From contig CAJEXW010000010.1 of NCBI GenBank assembly GCA_903994525.1, forward strand, positions 25,273-89,272: DNA of 64,000 bases. The letters run 5' to 3'. The stretch's first letter is position 1; each line of letters starts with the position of its first letter. This DNA is from an uncultured Chlorobiaceae bacterium (GTDB lineage Bacteria; Bacteroidota; Chlorobiia; Chlorobiales; Chlorobiaceae). The notes beneath the pieces were generated by a model, which was not told where the DNA came from, made no database searches, and saw only the letters and a program-made list of their open reading frames with translations. Of this stretch, positions 45,054-53,137 are shown piece by piece. A program made the translations under genes and the position numbers.

Positions 45054-45941
45054 ATGTTGGAAAGCATGACCGGATATGGCAGCGCAGAGGCTGTGAAAGA
45101 TGGTCTGAAAACTCTCGTAGAGTTACGCTCGGTAAATAATCGGTTTGCTGAAATCAGCGTAAAACTTCCCCGCCAACTACTCACTTATGAGCTTGAAGTG
45201 AGGGAGTTAATTCGGGAGCGGTTTCAGAGAGGGAAAATATCCGCTTATGTCCAGATTCAGGTGGATGAGGAGCGTTCCATATCGGCCAATATCAATGTTC
45301 AAAAAGTTAAAGCCTATAAAGAGCTGCTTGAGGATCTTATACGTGAGGCTGGTCTTGATGCACCTCTTCAGCTTGAGCATCTCCTGAGGTTTCCTGAAAT
45401 TTTTGATAATGGTGCTACTACTCTTGAAAGTGTTGCCCATTGTTGGCCTGATGTAAAAGTCCTTGTAAAAGAGGCTATTGGTAGACTCAAAGTCATGCGA
45501 TGCCGGGAAGGGAAGGAACTCTCCATCGATTTTAGAAGAAGAATGGCTGAAATTGAGTCTACACTTCGACTCATAACAACCCTTGCGGCTGACAATTTTC
45601 AGATCGTCAGAAAAAGACTTACTGAAAAGGTTGAAGCAGTTGCTGGAAAGGATTTGGCCTATAGCAGGGACAGACTGGAAATGGAGTTGGTTTTTGCTGC
45701 CGACAAGCTTGATATTACTGAAGAGTTAACCCGGTTTGCGAGCCATAACAAGTTCTTTCTTGAAGAGTTGGACAATGATGAGAGCGGTACGGGGAGAAAG
45801 CTTAATTTTTTACTTCAAGAGCAATTACGCGAAGCAAACACAATTGCGTCCAAGTCTCAGAGTGCCGAGATTTCCCAAAAGATTGTCCTGATCAAAGAAG
45901 AACTTGAAAAAATAAGGGAACAATTGCAAAATATTGAGTAG
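45054..45941 (+). CDS. YicC-family endoribonuclease-like protein
   Basis: A 295-residue YicC/DUF1732 protein. SMTGYGSAE opens the YicC N-terminal domain, with VELRSVNNRFAEISVKLPRQL next; the C-terminal DUF1732 ends in the hallmark GRKLNFLLQEQLREANTIASKSQSAEISQ. E. coli YicC has been linked to ribonuclease activity; the role here is inferred. It precedes gmk by four bases, as in many bacteria. Confidence 0.9.
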   Translation: MLESMTGYGSAEAVKDGLKTLVELRSVNNRFAEISVKLPRQLLTYELEVRELIRERFQRGKISAYVQIQVDEERSISANINVQKVKAYKELLEDLIREAGLDAPLQLEHLLRFPEIFDNGATTLESVAHCWPDVKVLVKEAIGRLKVMRCREGKELSIDFRRRMAEIESTLRLITTLAADNFQIVRKRLTEKVEAVAGKDLAYSRDRLEMELVFAADKLDITEELTRFASHNKFFLEELDNDESGTGRKLNFLLQEQLREANTIASKSQSAEISQKIVLIKEELEKIREQLQNIE

Positions 45942-45945
45942 TCGC

Positions 45946-46530
45946 ATGGTTGAAAAAAAGCAATATCCCGGAAAGCTGATTGTTTTTTCAGCGCCATCAG
46001 GTACCGGGAAGTCGACGGTCGTCAATTTGGCGCTCAAGCGTCTGCCAAAAATCAGATTTTCTGTGTCAGCTACAACCAGAAAGATAAGACAAGGGGAAGT
46101 AGAAGGGGTTAACTACTATTTTTTGGATAAAGAAGATTTCGAAACAAAGATCCGGGAGGATGCTTTCATTGAGCATGAATTCTTTTTTTGCAATTATTAC
46201 GGCACCTTGTTTGACAAAACAACCCAAATTATTGCAAAAGGGGAACATATCCTGCTTGATCTTGATGTAAAGGGTGCTTTGAATCTTAAAAAGTTTTTCC
46301 CGGATAACTCTTTATTACTGTTTCTTAAACCTCCAAGTATGGAGGTTTTGCGGGAACGGCTGAGAGGCCGTGAGACTGAAAATGAGCGCGATAGAGATGT
46401 GCGTCTTGAGCGAGCTGTGATGGAACTCGAATATGCAGAGATGTTTGACGAAATTGTTGTGAATGATATTCTTGATTCCGCTGTCGATACCGTGACAGCG
46501 ATTATCAACAAATTTATTTCAAAAACGTAA
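45946..46530 (+). CDS. gmk: Guanylate kinase
   Basis: Phosphorylates GMP to GDP. The P-loop is SAPSGTGKST, the GMP-binding region has FSVSATTRKIRQGEVEGVNYYFLD, and LLDLDVKGALNLKK contains the conserved DVxGA-type motif. The ATG at 45946 is preferred over TTG at 45934, which lies inside the yicC end. About 194 residues, standard length. Confidence 0.95.
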   Translation: MVEKKQYPGKLIVFSAPSGTGKSTVVNLALKRLPKIRFSVSATTRKIRQGEVEGVNYYFLDKEDFETKIREDAFIEHEFFFCNYYGTLFDKTTQIIAKGEHILLDLDVKGALNLKKFFPDNSLLLFLKPPSMEVLRERLRGRETENERDRDVRLERAVMELEYAEMFDEIVVNDILDSAVDTVTAIINKFISKT

Positions 46531-46541
46531 AATAAAGTACA

Positions 46542-46895
46542 ATGTCGGTTAAGCCCGTTGATCTTAATAAATTAAGAAGTGCTCACTCAAACTTGTATGA
46601 AACTGTGGTGGCCATTTCAAAAAAGGCAAAAAGGTTACATGACGATGAAAGGGCTGAACTGGAAGAAAAGCTTCTTCCTTACAAAGAGATGATTCGTAAT
46701 CCAAGTAGCGAATCTGAGTCTGACAAAATATTTCCTGAACAGATAGCCATTAGTCTGGAATTTGAAATACGTGAAAAGTCGTCACACAAGGCGGTTGCTC
46801 AGTATTTCAGCCGTAAATATGACTATACTCTCGAAAAACCAGCAGAAAAAAAGGTGGTCCAAACGGAAGATGATGATGAAACTGACGGGGATTAA
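46542..46895 (+). CDS. rpoZ: RNA polymerase omega subunit (Bacteroidota/Chlorobiota type)
   Basis: A 117-residue protein with the omega/Rpb6-like core: PVDLNKLRSAHSNLYETVVAISKKAKRL, and later PEQIAISLEFEIREKSSHKAVAQYF. The middle is an acidic insert, and the C-terminus is acidic (TEDDDETDGD). It directly follows gmk, the usual place for rpoZ, which supports the call since omega proteins of this group are divergent. Its last 26 bases overlap the start of the VOC gene. Confidence 0.82.
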   Translation: MSVKPVDLNKLRSAHSNLYETVVAISKKAKRLHDDERAELEEKLLPYKEMIRNPSSESESDKIFPEQIAISLEFEIREKSSHKAVAQYFSRKYDYTLEKPAEKKVVQTEDDDETDGD

Positions 46896-47283
46896 CCAGA
46901 TAACTCTTCGTGTTAATAATCTGCGACAGGCTGAAGATTTCTACTGCGGCATTCTTGGTATCGATCTTGATCACAGGGTTGGTGCCAATATCTCTTTTCT
47001 TCGTCTGCACTCAGATATGCTCGTCCTTGTAAAGGCTGAAACATCCGGATCCCCTGAAGCGAGGGATATCAGGGTTGATCATTTTGGCTTCAGGCTTGCA
47101 TCAGATGCCGAAGTCGATGCGGCAGCTCGTTATTTGGACGACAGTGGCGTTCACATTGTTACCCTTCCTGCTCGTCGCCGGGAGGGTCGTGCTTTTTTTG
47201 TGATGGATCCCGACGGCAATCTTGTAGAGTTTTACTCAATGCACGAAAATGGAATCCAGGATCCCCCCCCCCGATATGGCTGA
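46870..47283 (+). CDS. VOC-superfamily (glyoxalase-like) protein with a variable end
   Basis: A protein of about 137 residues with the paired beta-alpha-beta modules of the VOC superfamily: ITLRVNNLRQAEDFYCGILGI, then DHFGFRLASDAEVDAAARYL and FFVMDPDGNLVEFYS, where the Glu is the usual metal ligand. His, Glu and other ligand positions are partly present, so metal-dependent chemistry such as lyase or dioxygenase is possible but unproven. Three ATG codons (46870, 46873, 46876) lie in a row. The last codons cross a C10 tract (47263-47272), and its length decides whether the protein stops at 47283 or runs to 47371. Confidence 0.82.
   Translation: MMMKLTGINQITLRVNNLRQAEDFYCGILGIDLDHRVGANISFLRLHSDMLVLVKAETSGSPEARDIRVDHFGFRLASDAEVDAAARYLDDSGVHIVTLPARRREGRAFFVMDPDGNLVEFYSMHENGIQDPPPRYG
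47263..47272 (+). repeat. Poly-C tract (C10) at the VOC gene end
   Basis: Ten consecutive C encode the Pro-Pro-Pro-Arg junction near the VOC C-terminus. With ten C the frame stops at TGA 47281-47283. With nine or twelve C it would continue 31-32 further residues, polar and ending with a Lys/Arg-rich tail, to TAG 47369-47371. Such tracts mutate by slippage in other bacteria, so this is a candidate contingency site or an assembly error. Confidence 0.8.
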
Positions 47284-47359
47284 TTCTATTTCATCTTTGC
47301 ATTCGACAACTGATCGTCAGGTTTCTATAGAACCCATGGAGCCTAAGAAGTCCCGGCGT

Positions 47360-48109
47360 TCAAGAAAATAGGTTCTTTTTTTGCTGCAGCAGTTGCTCAG
47401 CCACCAAAAGTTGTTCCGGGGTATTAATTCCCACGATCTCATCTGCGTTACCAGTTTTGAATGCGCAAACGTGTACACCATTTCCACAGCAAATACTGAA
47501 AACATCCGTCAGATAATACTCCTTTTGTGCATTATTTGTGGTGATCTGCCCAAGAGCTTCGAACAGAACCGGGGCGTTAAAAACATATACGCCTGAATTG
47601 ATCTCCTGTATGCATTGCTCTGTTTCTGTTGCATCTTTCTGTTCAACTATTTTCAAGACGCTGTTTGCGTTCTTTTCCCGCAAAACTCTCCCGTATCCTT
47701 TCGGGTCATCAAGTTCCGCCGTCAACACGGTTGCCACGGCATCTGCTGAACGATGAAATGCGATCAAATCCCTCAGGGTGGATGCATGAACCAATGGCGC
47801 ATCGCCGGAAAGTATGAGTACCTCTCCACCAAAACCAGAAAGCTGGGCCTCTGCCTGCATGATGGCATGGCCTGTTCCAAGTTGAGGCTCTTGAAGAGCT
47901 ATTGCAACTTCAAATTTGGCAGTCGCACTGATGACATCTTGAGCCAGGTGGCCAACGACCAGCACAATTTTCGCAGGCTCAAGAGCCTGGGCTGTCTCAA
48001 TTACATAATCGATAAGGGGTCGCCCATTGGCTTTATGCAGCACCTTTGGGAGGTCTGACTGCATTCGTGTGCCTTTGCCAGCGGCCATAATTATTACTGC
48101 AAGTGCCAT
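47360..48109 (-). CDS. GlmU-like UDP-GlcNAc pyrophosphorylase (N-terminal domain only)
   Basis: A 249-residue sugar-nucleotide transferase. The start LAVIIMAAGKGTRMQSDLPKVLHKANGRPLIDYV is the GlmU Rossmann-like nucleotide-binding loop, and QEPQLGTGHAIMQA, LSGDAPLVHASTL and GYGRVLREKNANSVLKIVEQKDAT follow as in GlmU. The left-handed beta-helix acetyltransferase domain is absent, so acetylation of glucosamine 1-phosphate must be done by another protein. It pairs in pathway with glmM at 56214. It lies 34 bases after panD in the same direction. Confidence 0.88.
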   Translation of the reverse strand: MALAVIIMAAGKGTRMQSDLPKVLHKANGRPLIDYVIETAQALEPAKIVLVVGHLAQDVISATAKFEVAIALQEPQLGTGHAIMQAEAQLSGFGGEVLILSGDAPLVHASTLRDLIAFHRSADAVATVLTAELDDPKGYGRVLREKNANSVLKIVEQKDATETEQCIQEINSGVYVFNAPVLFEALGQITTNNAQKEYYLTDVFSICCGNGVHVCAFKTGNADEIVGINTPEQLLVAEQLLQQKKNLFS

Positions 48110-48143
48110 TGATCGGTGAGAAATTATTGTGTCTCAGAGAAAA

Positions 48144-48530
48144 TTATAAGAGTGCCTGAGCTTGTTCGCCGACATAATGCCTGCTTTTCGGGTTGTTTTC
48201 TCTGTCAACAATAAGAATCATCGGTTTAAAGTTTCGTGCATCAGCCTCGTCTAAAAGGGCAAATGTCATAATGATTATTTCATCACCAACCAACGCACAT
48301 CGGGCTGCGGCACCATTAAGCTGGATCTCCCTGGAGCCATGATCACCTTTAATGATGTATGTTTCGAATCTCTCACCGTTGTTATTATTGACAACAAGCA
48401 CTTTTTCATTTGGAATCATGTTTGCCATTTCGAGCAGCTCACTATCGATCGTAATACTGCCTTCGTATTCAAGATCTCCGCTTGTTACTATAGCGTTATG
48501 GATTTTTGACTTCAGGACGTGTAATTTCAT
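48144..48530 (-). CDS. panD: Aspartate 1-decarboxylase PanD
   Basis: Makes beta-alanine for pantothenate and coenzyme A. The pro-enzyme self-cleaves between Gly24 and Ser25 in EYEGSITID to make the pyruvoyl cofactor. [16 protein letters not shown] and the later [20 protein letters not shown] are canonical. The ATG at 48530 is used; a TTG two codons further up is in frame. It is cotranscribed with glmU-like and lptC, and works upstream of the coaBC product. Confidence 0.95.
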   Translation of the reverse strand: MKLHVLKSKIHNAIVTSGDLEYEGSITIDSELLEMANMIPNEKVLVVNNNNGERFETYIIKGDHGSREIQLNGAAARCALVGDEIIIMTFALLDEADARNFKPMILIVDRENNPKSRHYVGEQAQALL

Positions 48531-48543
48531 GAACAAACCAATT

Positions 48544-49095
48544 TCATTTTTGTCGTATAAATGCCTCTCCGCTTCCCCGGAAAATCCGGTACCTTTTCAA
48601 GGCTTGATCACCCTCAAACCCCTCACCCCGAATTGTCTCTTCTTGTCTTGAAATTGTTACAAATCGATCAGAGCGTACTATAGAATCACAGGCACTTCGC
48701 TTTAAATGTTCTGTTTTCATAACAACCCCATCTCCTGACTTCATCACAACATTTCCACTAAAATCAATGTCCAAATTATCATGAATCACAGCTTGTTCAG
48801 CTGTGATCACTATCGATGGCAGAGCTTCACTATCAAAAAACATTACTTTGACAGTATGATCAAAATGATATTCACTCCCTTGTTTTGTTTTGTATTCTGA
48901 TCCATGTTCTGCCTCAAGAATTCCTTGAGAGAGGCCGGATTGTGTGAGAGCAATTCTGATATTCCAACTTTCTTGCACCAGATTACCCTGAACCGAAGCA
49001 TCCTGTTTGGCGGCACGGTGACCTTTCATTGGCTCGCTGCATCCAGACGTTACCATCATAATAACACACAGAAAAAGAACAATGACTCTTTTCAA
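48544..49095 (-). CDS. lptC: LptC-like LPS export protein (lipoprotein)
   Basis: A 183-residue protein with a signal peptide ending in a lipobox (VTSGC, Cys about residue 19), so it is probably a lipid-anchored LptC rather than the transmembrane form of E. coli. The body is a short beta-jellyroll segment with [37 protein letters not shown], the LptC/OstA signature, and [17 protein letters not shown] near the end. The only plausible start is TTG at 49095. It would hand LPS to the Lpt bridge in the periplasm. Its neighbours, skp/ompH upstream and panD downstream, are in the same direction. Confidence 0.88.
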   Translation of the reverse strand: MKRVIVLFLCVIMMVTSGCSEPMKGHRAAKQDASVQGNLVQESWNIRIALTQSGLSQGILEAEHGSEYKTKQGSEYHFDHTVKVMFFDSEALPSIVITAEQAVIHDNLDIDFSGNVVMKSGDGVVMKTEHLKRSACDSIVRSDRFVTISRQEETIRGEGFEGDQALKRYRIFRGSGEAFIRQK

Positions 49096-49106
49096 ATCAG
49101 GATGTA

Positions 49107-49640
49107 TTACTTAATATTTAACTTATCCAGTACCTTGAACGTGAGATCATTTTCAGGAGCGACATAATGTGCCGCATTCTTTTCGAGCACGACGGTAAAG
49201 CCCTCTTTTTGAGCTATTGATTCAATTGCTGTAATCACTTTTTGACGAATTGGAGCTGAAATCTCCTGTTGTTTCTTTTCAAAAATTCCGCCTTGCTCCT
49301 GCTGGAATTTCTGAAATGCCTGTACCTTTGAGTTAAGTTCTCTCTCTTTTTGAGCTTTTGCGGCAGGTTTCAGAGATGCTCCCTGCTTTTTGTAATCTGC
49401 AACGGCCTTCTGTAGTTCCACATTTTTAGCGGCACTCTCTTTCTGTAGTGAGGCATAAGTGGTCTGCAGGGTTGATTCAGCCTGTTTTGTCTCAGGTAGT
49501 TTCTGCATAATCTTGCCGAAATCCACAACACCTGTTTTTTCCTGCGCAGCAAATGCCGGGGAAGCTGTCATAACCACACCCAGCACGGCCGCCATCATAA
49601 TATTGCGGGATACAGGGATAAATTTGCTTGAAAAATTCAT
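49107..49640 (-). CDS. OmpH/Skp-family periplasmic chaperone
   Basis: A 177-residue protein with a cleavable signal peptide (about residues 1-31, ending SPAFAAQ), then GVVDFGKIMQKLPE, which is the usual Skp start strand, followed by long coiled-coil helices rich in Lys, Gln and Ala, and a closing strand GFTVVLEKNAAHYVAPENDLTF. It holds unfolded outer-membrane proteins in transit. It precedes lptC by 11 bases; the 141 bases upstream probably contain the promoter. Confidence 0.9.
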   Translation of the reverse strand: MNFSSKFIPVSRNIMMAAVLGVVMTASPAFAAQEKTGVVDFGKIMQKLPETKQAESTLQTTYASLQKESAAKNVELQKAVADYKKQGASLKPAAKAQKERELNSKVQAFQKFQQEQGGIFEKKQQEISAPIRQKVITAIESIAQKEGFTVVLEKNAAHYVAPENDLTFKVLDKLNIK

Positions 49641-49784
49641 CAATCTAAAGATTTAGGTTTTTTTGAATAGAGGATCACTATCGAATAAAGCGCAAACGGT
49701 CAAAGCACACGTCCAAAGGTAATAATTCCCCTGTAAAAAACTATACAAAGCTTCAAATGCTCATCGTTTGAGAGTCAAGAAAAA

Positions 49785-50939
49785 TTATAAAACTTTTTTC
49801 ATGAAAAACTGTCCTGGCTGTTGTTCAATAGCTGATTTTAGTTCAAGCTCAAAAAGATGAACAAGAAGGGTGGGTAGATCAAGAGCAGAAGCAGTAACGA
49901 GTTTATCAATATGTATTGGTCCTGTTCCCATACAACGGATAATCTTCTGTTCAAGTGAAGTGAGACTGTGGAGAAGTTCGTTCTGCTTGTGTTGTTTGGT
50001 CTCTCCCGAAGAGCCTTTTTGCAATGCTACCCCAAGTTCGCTCAGAATGTCTTCTATGCCCATTACTGCCTTCGCGTGGCCTTGTTGGATCAGTTTATTT
50101 GTTCCTCTTGAGGTTCGGGCAAAAATACTTCCGGGTAAAGCGAACACTTCCCTGTTCTGTTCAAGGGCTGCTGCTGCAGTTATGAGAGAGCCTCCTTTCA
50201 GATCTGATTCAATGACTATTGTGCCCGAAGAGATGCCCGCAATGATGCGATTTCTTTTCGGAAATTTTCCTGGTGAGAGTTCCGATCCAAGCCACTCTTC
50301 TGAAACAATTGCTCCATTTTCAATGATTTTTGGCCACAGCTTTCCTTGTGGATCGGTATAGAGGGTGTCTACACCACTTGCAAGTACCGCAACCGTTATA
50401 CCTCCACTCTCTATAGTTGCAGTGTGTGCAGCCATATCAATTCCATAAGCCAAGCCGCTATAAATTGCGATTCCGTGATGTACCAGTTCCCTGCAAAGTA
50501 TTGCCGTAGCCTGTTTTCCATATTGAGAGGCATTTCTTGTTCCTACCACCGCCACGCCTGTAGAGTTCATGTCCGGAAGTTTTCCCCGTACAAAAAGGCA
50601 GGGAGGAGGGTCATATATTTCCTTCAAAAGTGGTGGGTAATTATAATCAAGAAGAGTAACAATGCTTGCATTATAGCGATAAAGTCCGTTAACCTGTGCT
50701 TCGGCCAATCGCATAGCCCCATCTCTGGTTTGTGCATGATGAAGAAAATGGTGAATCTGTCGGGCCAGCGATTCACCAATACCAGGTACTGTGACAAGTG
50801 CATCAATTCCGGCATGCAAAAGCTCTTTCAAATCAGAAAAATGGTAAACAATCGACTTGATCCTTGCGGGACCGATACCAGGAACAAGTGTCAAGAGGAG
50901 TAGAAGAGCCTTCTGCTCCATTATGTCAAGAGGTGCCAT
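49785..50939 (-). CDS. dprA: DNA processing protein DprA
   Basis: Loads RecA on incoming single-stranded DNA in natural transformation. An N-terminal SAM-like helix-hairpin-helix region (PGIGPARIKSIVYHF and VPGIGESLARQI) precedes the Rossmann-like domain: VAVVGTRNASQYGK, IAIYSGLAYGIDMAAHTATIESGGITVAVLASGVD, FPKRNRIIAGISSGTIVIESDLKGGSLITAAAALEQNREVFALPG. A C-terminal winged-helix part follows. ATG at 50939 or 50921 may start it. It suggests competence, though other competence genes are not in the window. Confidence 0.94.
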   Translation of the reverse strand: MAPLDIMEQKALLLLLTLVPGIGPARIKSIVYHFSDLKELLHAGIDALVTVPGIGESLARQIHHFLHHAQTRDGAMRLAEAQVNGLYRYNASIVTLLDYNYPPLLKEIYDPPPCLFVRGKLPDMNSTGVAVVGTRNASQYGKQATAILCRELVHHGIAIYSGLAYGIDMAAHTATIESGGITVAVLASGVDTLYTDPQGKLWPKIIENGAIVSEEWLGSELSPGKFPKRNRIIAGISSGTIVIESDLKGGSLITAAAALEQNREVFALPGSIFARTSRGTNKLIQQGHAKAVMGIEDILSELGVALQKGSSGETKQHKQNELLHSLTSLEQKIIRCMGTGPIHIDKLVTASALDLPTLLVHLFELELKSAIEQQPGQFFMKKVL

Positions 50940-50950
50940 AACCAAAATGG

Positions 50951-51949
50951 TTAAAAGTCCCTGTTCATGAGTACGTTAGCAAATCCTTTAAGATATTCTC
51001 TTCCCTCCACAAGAGGCAGGTTGTCCAATGCTGTAAGTGCCTCCTCCGTATCCTTATTAATCAATGCGGCAGTCTCCTCAAGAACCCCGCATCGCTCAAA
51101 AAGAGTTTTTACCTCGGCTACTTTCTCCGCACCAATGCCTTTATTGACAATGATGGAGTTAAGAAGATCATGCTCAGCCCCTGAACTCAGTTCGAGAGAT
51201 CGAAGCAGTAAATAGGTTTTTTTGCCGTTGATAATATCACCGCCAGCCATTTTGCCAGATTTTCCATCTTTAGCCATAATGTCGAGATAGTCATCCTGTA
51301 TCTGAAATGCACGTCCTATTTTTTCTCCAAACAGCACCAGGCTTTTAAGCTGTTCGGGTGTCGCATCAGCCGCCACGCCACCAGCTTCAAGTGCGGCTGA
51401 AATGAGACGACCAGTTTTTTTTGCAATCATGTCAAGGTAGTCGGCAATTGTTGCATCTTGTTTCTCCTCAAGCTCCATATCAAGTGCTTGTCCTTCACAA
51501 ATGGTCATATTTGCATGATTAAGGATATGAACAAGTTCAGCATGACGGTTGCTCTTTGCCTGGAGGGCAAGTTCATAAGCATAGGCAATCATCATATCTC
51601 CTGTCAGAATAGCAGCATTGATGTTCCATTGCTTGTGAACAGTTGCCCTGCCATGACGAAGTTCAGCCTGATCCATAATGTCGTCATGGATCAGAGTAAA
51701 GTTATGAAGAATTTCGACGGCAAGCGCCACATTGAGAGCATTGTCCGATGATCCGCATACGGCTTCTGAGGCAAGGAGTGTCAGAAATGGACGAATTCTT
51801 TTTCCCTTGCCCTCAAGAATATATCTGGCCGGCTCATAAAGTGTGACGGGGCTCTCTTTGTCGAAACATTGTCCGAGCGCATCATTGATGTTCTTATGGT
51901 AAAGAGCGTACTTCTTTTCAACAAGTTCCTGGGTTATAGGTATGGTCAT
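50951..51949 (-). CDS. Polyprenyl (geranylgeranyl/farnesyl) diphosphate synthase
   Basis: Condenses IPP with allylic diphosphates. The first Asp-rich motif is LIHDDIMDQAELRHG (DDIMD, 89-93) and the second IQDDYLDI. GKGKRIRPFL is the N-terminal substrate-binding block. The residues before the first DDxxD (HNFT) govern chain length and would fit C15-C20 products, but I cannot fix the length. It lies 11 bases after fni, so the two form an isoprenoid unit. In a green sulfur bacterium the products would feed chlorophyll side chains, carotenoids and quinones. Confidence 0.93.
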   Translation of the reverse strand: MTIPITQELVEKKYALYHKNINDALGQCFDKESPVTLYEPARYILEGKGKRIRPFLTLLASEAVCGSSDNALNVALAVEILHNFTLIHDDIMDQAELRHGRATVHKQWNINAAILTGDMMIAYAYELALQAKSNRHAELVHILNHANMTICEGQALDMELEEKQDATIADYLDMIAKKTGRLISAALEAGGVAADATPEQLKSLVLFGEKIGRAFQIQDDYLDIMAKDGKSGKMAGGDIINGKKTYLLLRSLELSSGAEHDLLNSIIVNKGIGAEKVAEVKTLFERCGVLEETAALINKDTEEALTALDNLPLVEGREYLKGFANVLMNRDF

Positions 51950-51960
51950 GATGAAATCGG

Positions 51961-53034
51961 TCAGTGTTTGATGATAAGTTTTCTCTTCCTGAGCTCGTGG
52001 ATTGTTGCTGCACCTGTCAGAAACATGATTGCCCTGAGATCGTTCAACCAGGTTGCAACAGTTTTTTCAAGAGTGTCTTCATGCAGTGCTTTGAGAATAC
52101 ATCTTGCAGAGGCTGCAAGATGTGCTCCAAGTGCCAATGATTTTGCAATATCGATTCCGGAGCAGATTCCACCCGAAGCGATAATCTCAATGTCACTGAA
52201 CTCGGAACGCTCTTTTTTGAGATCTCGGATATCAAGCAGGCATTGAGCTGTCGGGATCCCCCAATTCAGTAATTCGTCAAGAGCCGATTGGCTGAAACGT
52301 CTCTCCGGGCCATATTGCCGAGTGTATCGAACCTCTTCCACTTTCTGCCAACTGATACCACCAGCCCCTGCGACATCAATAGCACTGACACCTGCCTCAA
52401 TGAGCTGCTTGGCCACAGCAGCCGAAATGCCGCAGCCAACCTCTTTAACAATAACCGGAACAGAAATTGTATGCGTAAGAGTTGAAAGTTGGTCAAGTAC
52501 ATGTCGGAAATCAGTGTTTCCTTCAGGTTGAAAAAGCTCCTGAGCGGCATTCAGGTGAACAATCAGTCCATCAGCTTCCAATAACTCAAGAAGAATGGTA
52601 AGATCACTCTGCGTTAATCCTTTTGAAATTTCAGGCGCTCCAATGTTGGCAAAAATCTGGACTGAGGGAGCAAATTTTCTTGTAATGGCAAAACTTTCTC
52701 TATAGGAAGAATTTTCAAGCGCTTGTCGCATACTGCCGACCCCAAGCGGAATGTTGAACCTTTGGGCTGTCTCAGCAAGACGCTTGTTGAGCATGGCGGC
52801 CTCGCTGTAGCCTCCGGTCATGGAGGAGATCATCAGGGGGGCCCCGATTCTTTTTCCAAGAAACGTCGTCGAGAGGTCAATGTCAGAAAGAGCCAACTCA
52901 GGTAAAGCATTGTGTACAAACTCAAATCGCTCAAGCCCAGTTGTTTTGCCGTTGAACCCCACTTCCCCATGCAGACATATCTCTACATGACTATGCTTGC
53001 GTTCAATTGTTATATTATCTGCCGTGTTACTCAT
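51961..53034 (-). CDS. fni: Type 2 isopentenyl-diphosphate delta-isomerase
   Basis: An FMN- and NAD(P)H-dependent isomerase of IPP and DMAPP (IDI-2). Key sequences are RKHSHVEIC near the N-terminus, [50 protein letters not shown] and [10 protein letters not shown]. About 357 residues, normal for the family. It starts at 53034 and is followed by the prenyl diphosphate synthase. It diverges from the FtsX-type permease over 103 bases. Confidence 0.95.
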   Translation of the reverse strand: MSNTADNITIERKHSHVEICLHGEVGFNGKTTGLERFEFVHNALPELALSDIDLSTTFLGKRIGAPLMISSMTGGYSEAAMLNKRLAETAQRFNIPLGVGSMRQALENSSYRESFAITRKFAPSVQIFANIGAPEISKGLTQSDLTILLELLEADGLIVHLNAAQELFQPEGNTDFRHVLDQLSTLTHTISVPVIVKEVGCGISAAVAKQLIEAGVSAIDVAGAGGISWQKVEEVRYTRQYGPERRFSQSALDELLNWGIPTAQCLLDIRDLKKERSEFSDIEIIASGGICSGIDIAKSLALGAHLAASARCILKALHEDTLEKTVATWLNDLRAIMFLTGAATIHELRKRKLIIKH

Positions 53035-53137
53035 ACTGCAGGGGTAGAGAGGCTCGAAAAAGTATTAGTGCAAAATAACCCAACATAATAAAAATATTCC
53101 ATAACTTTTCACCGCTACTCTTGAAGGGCGGATTTAG

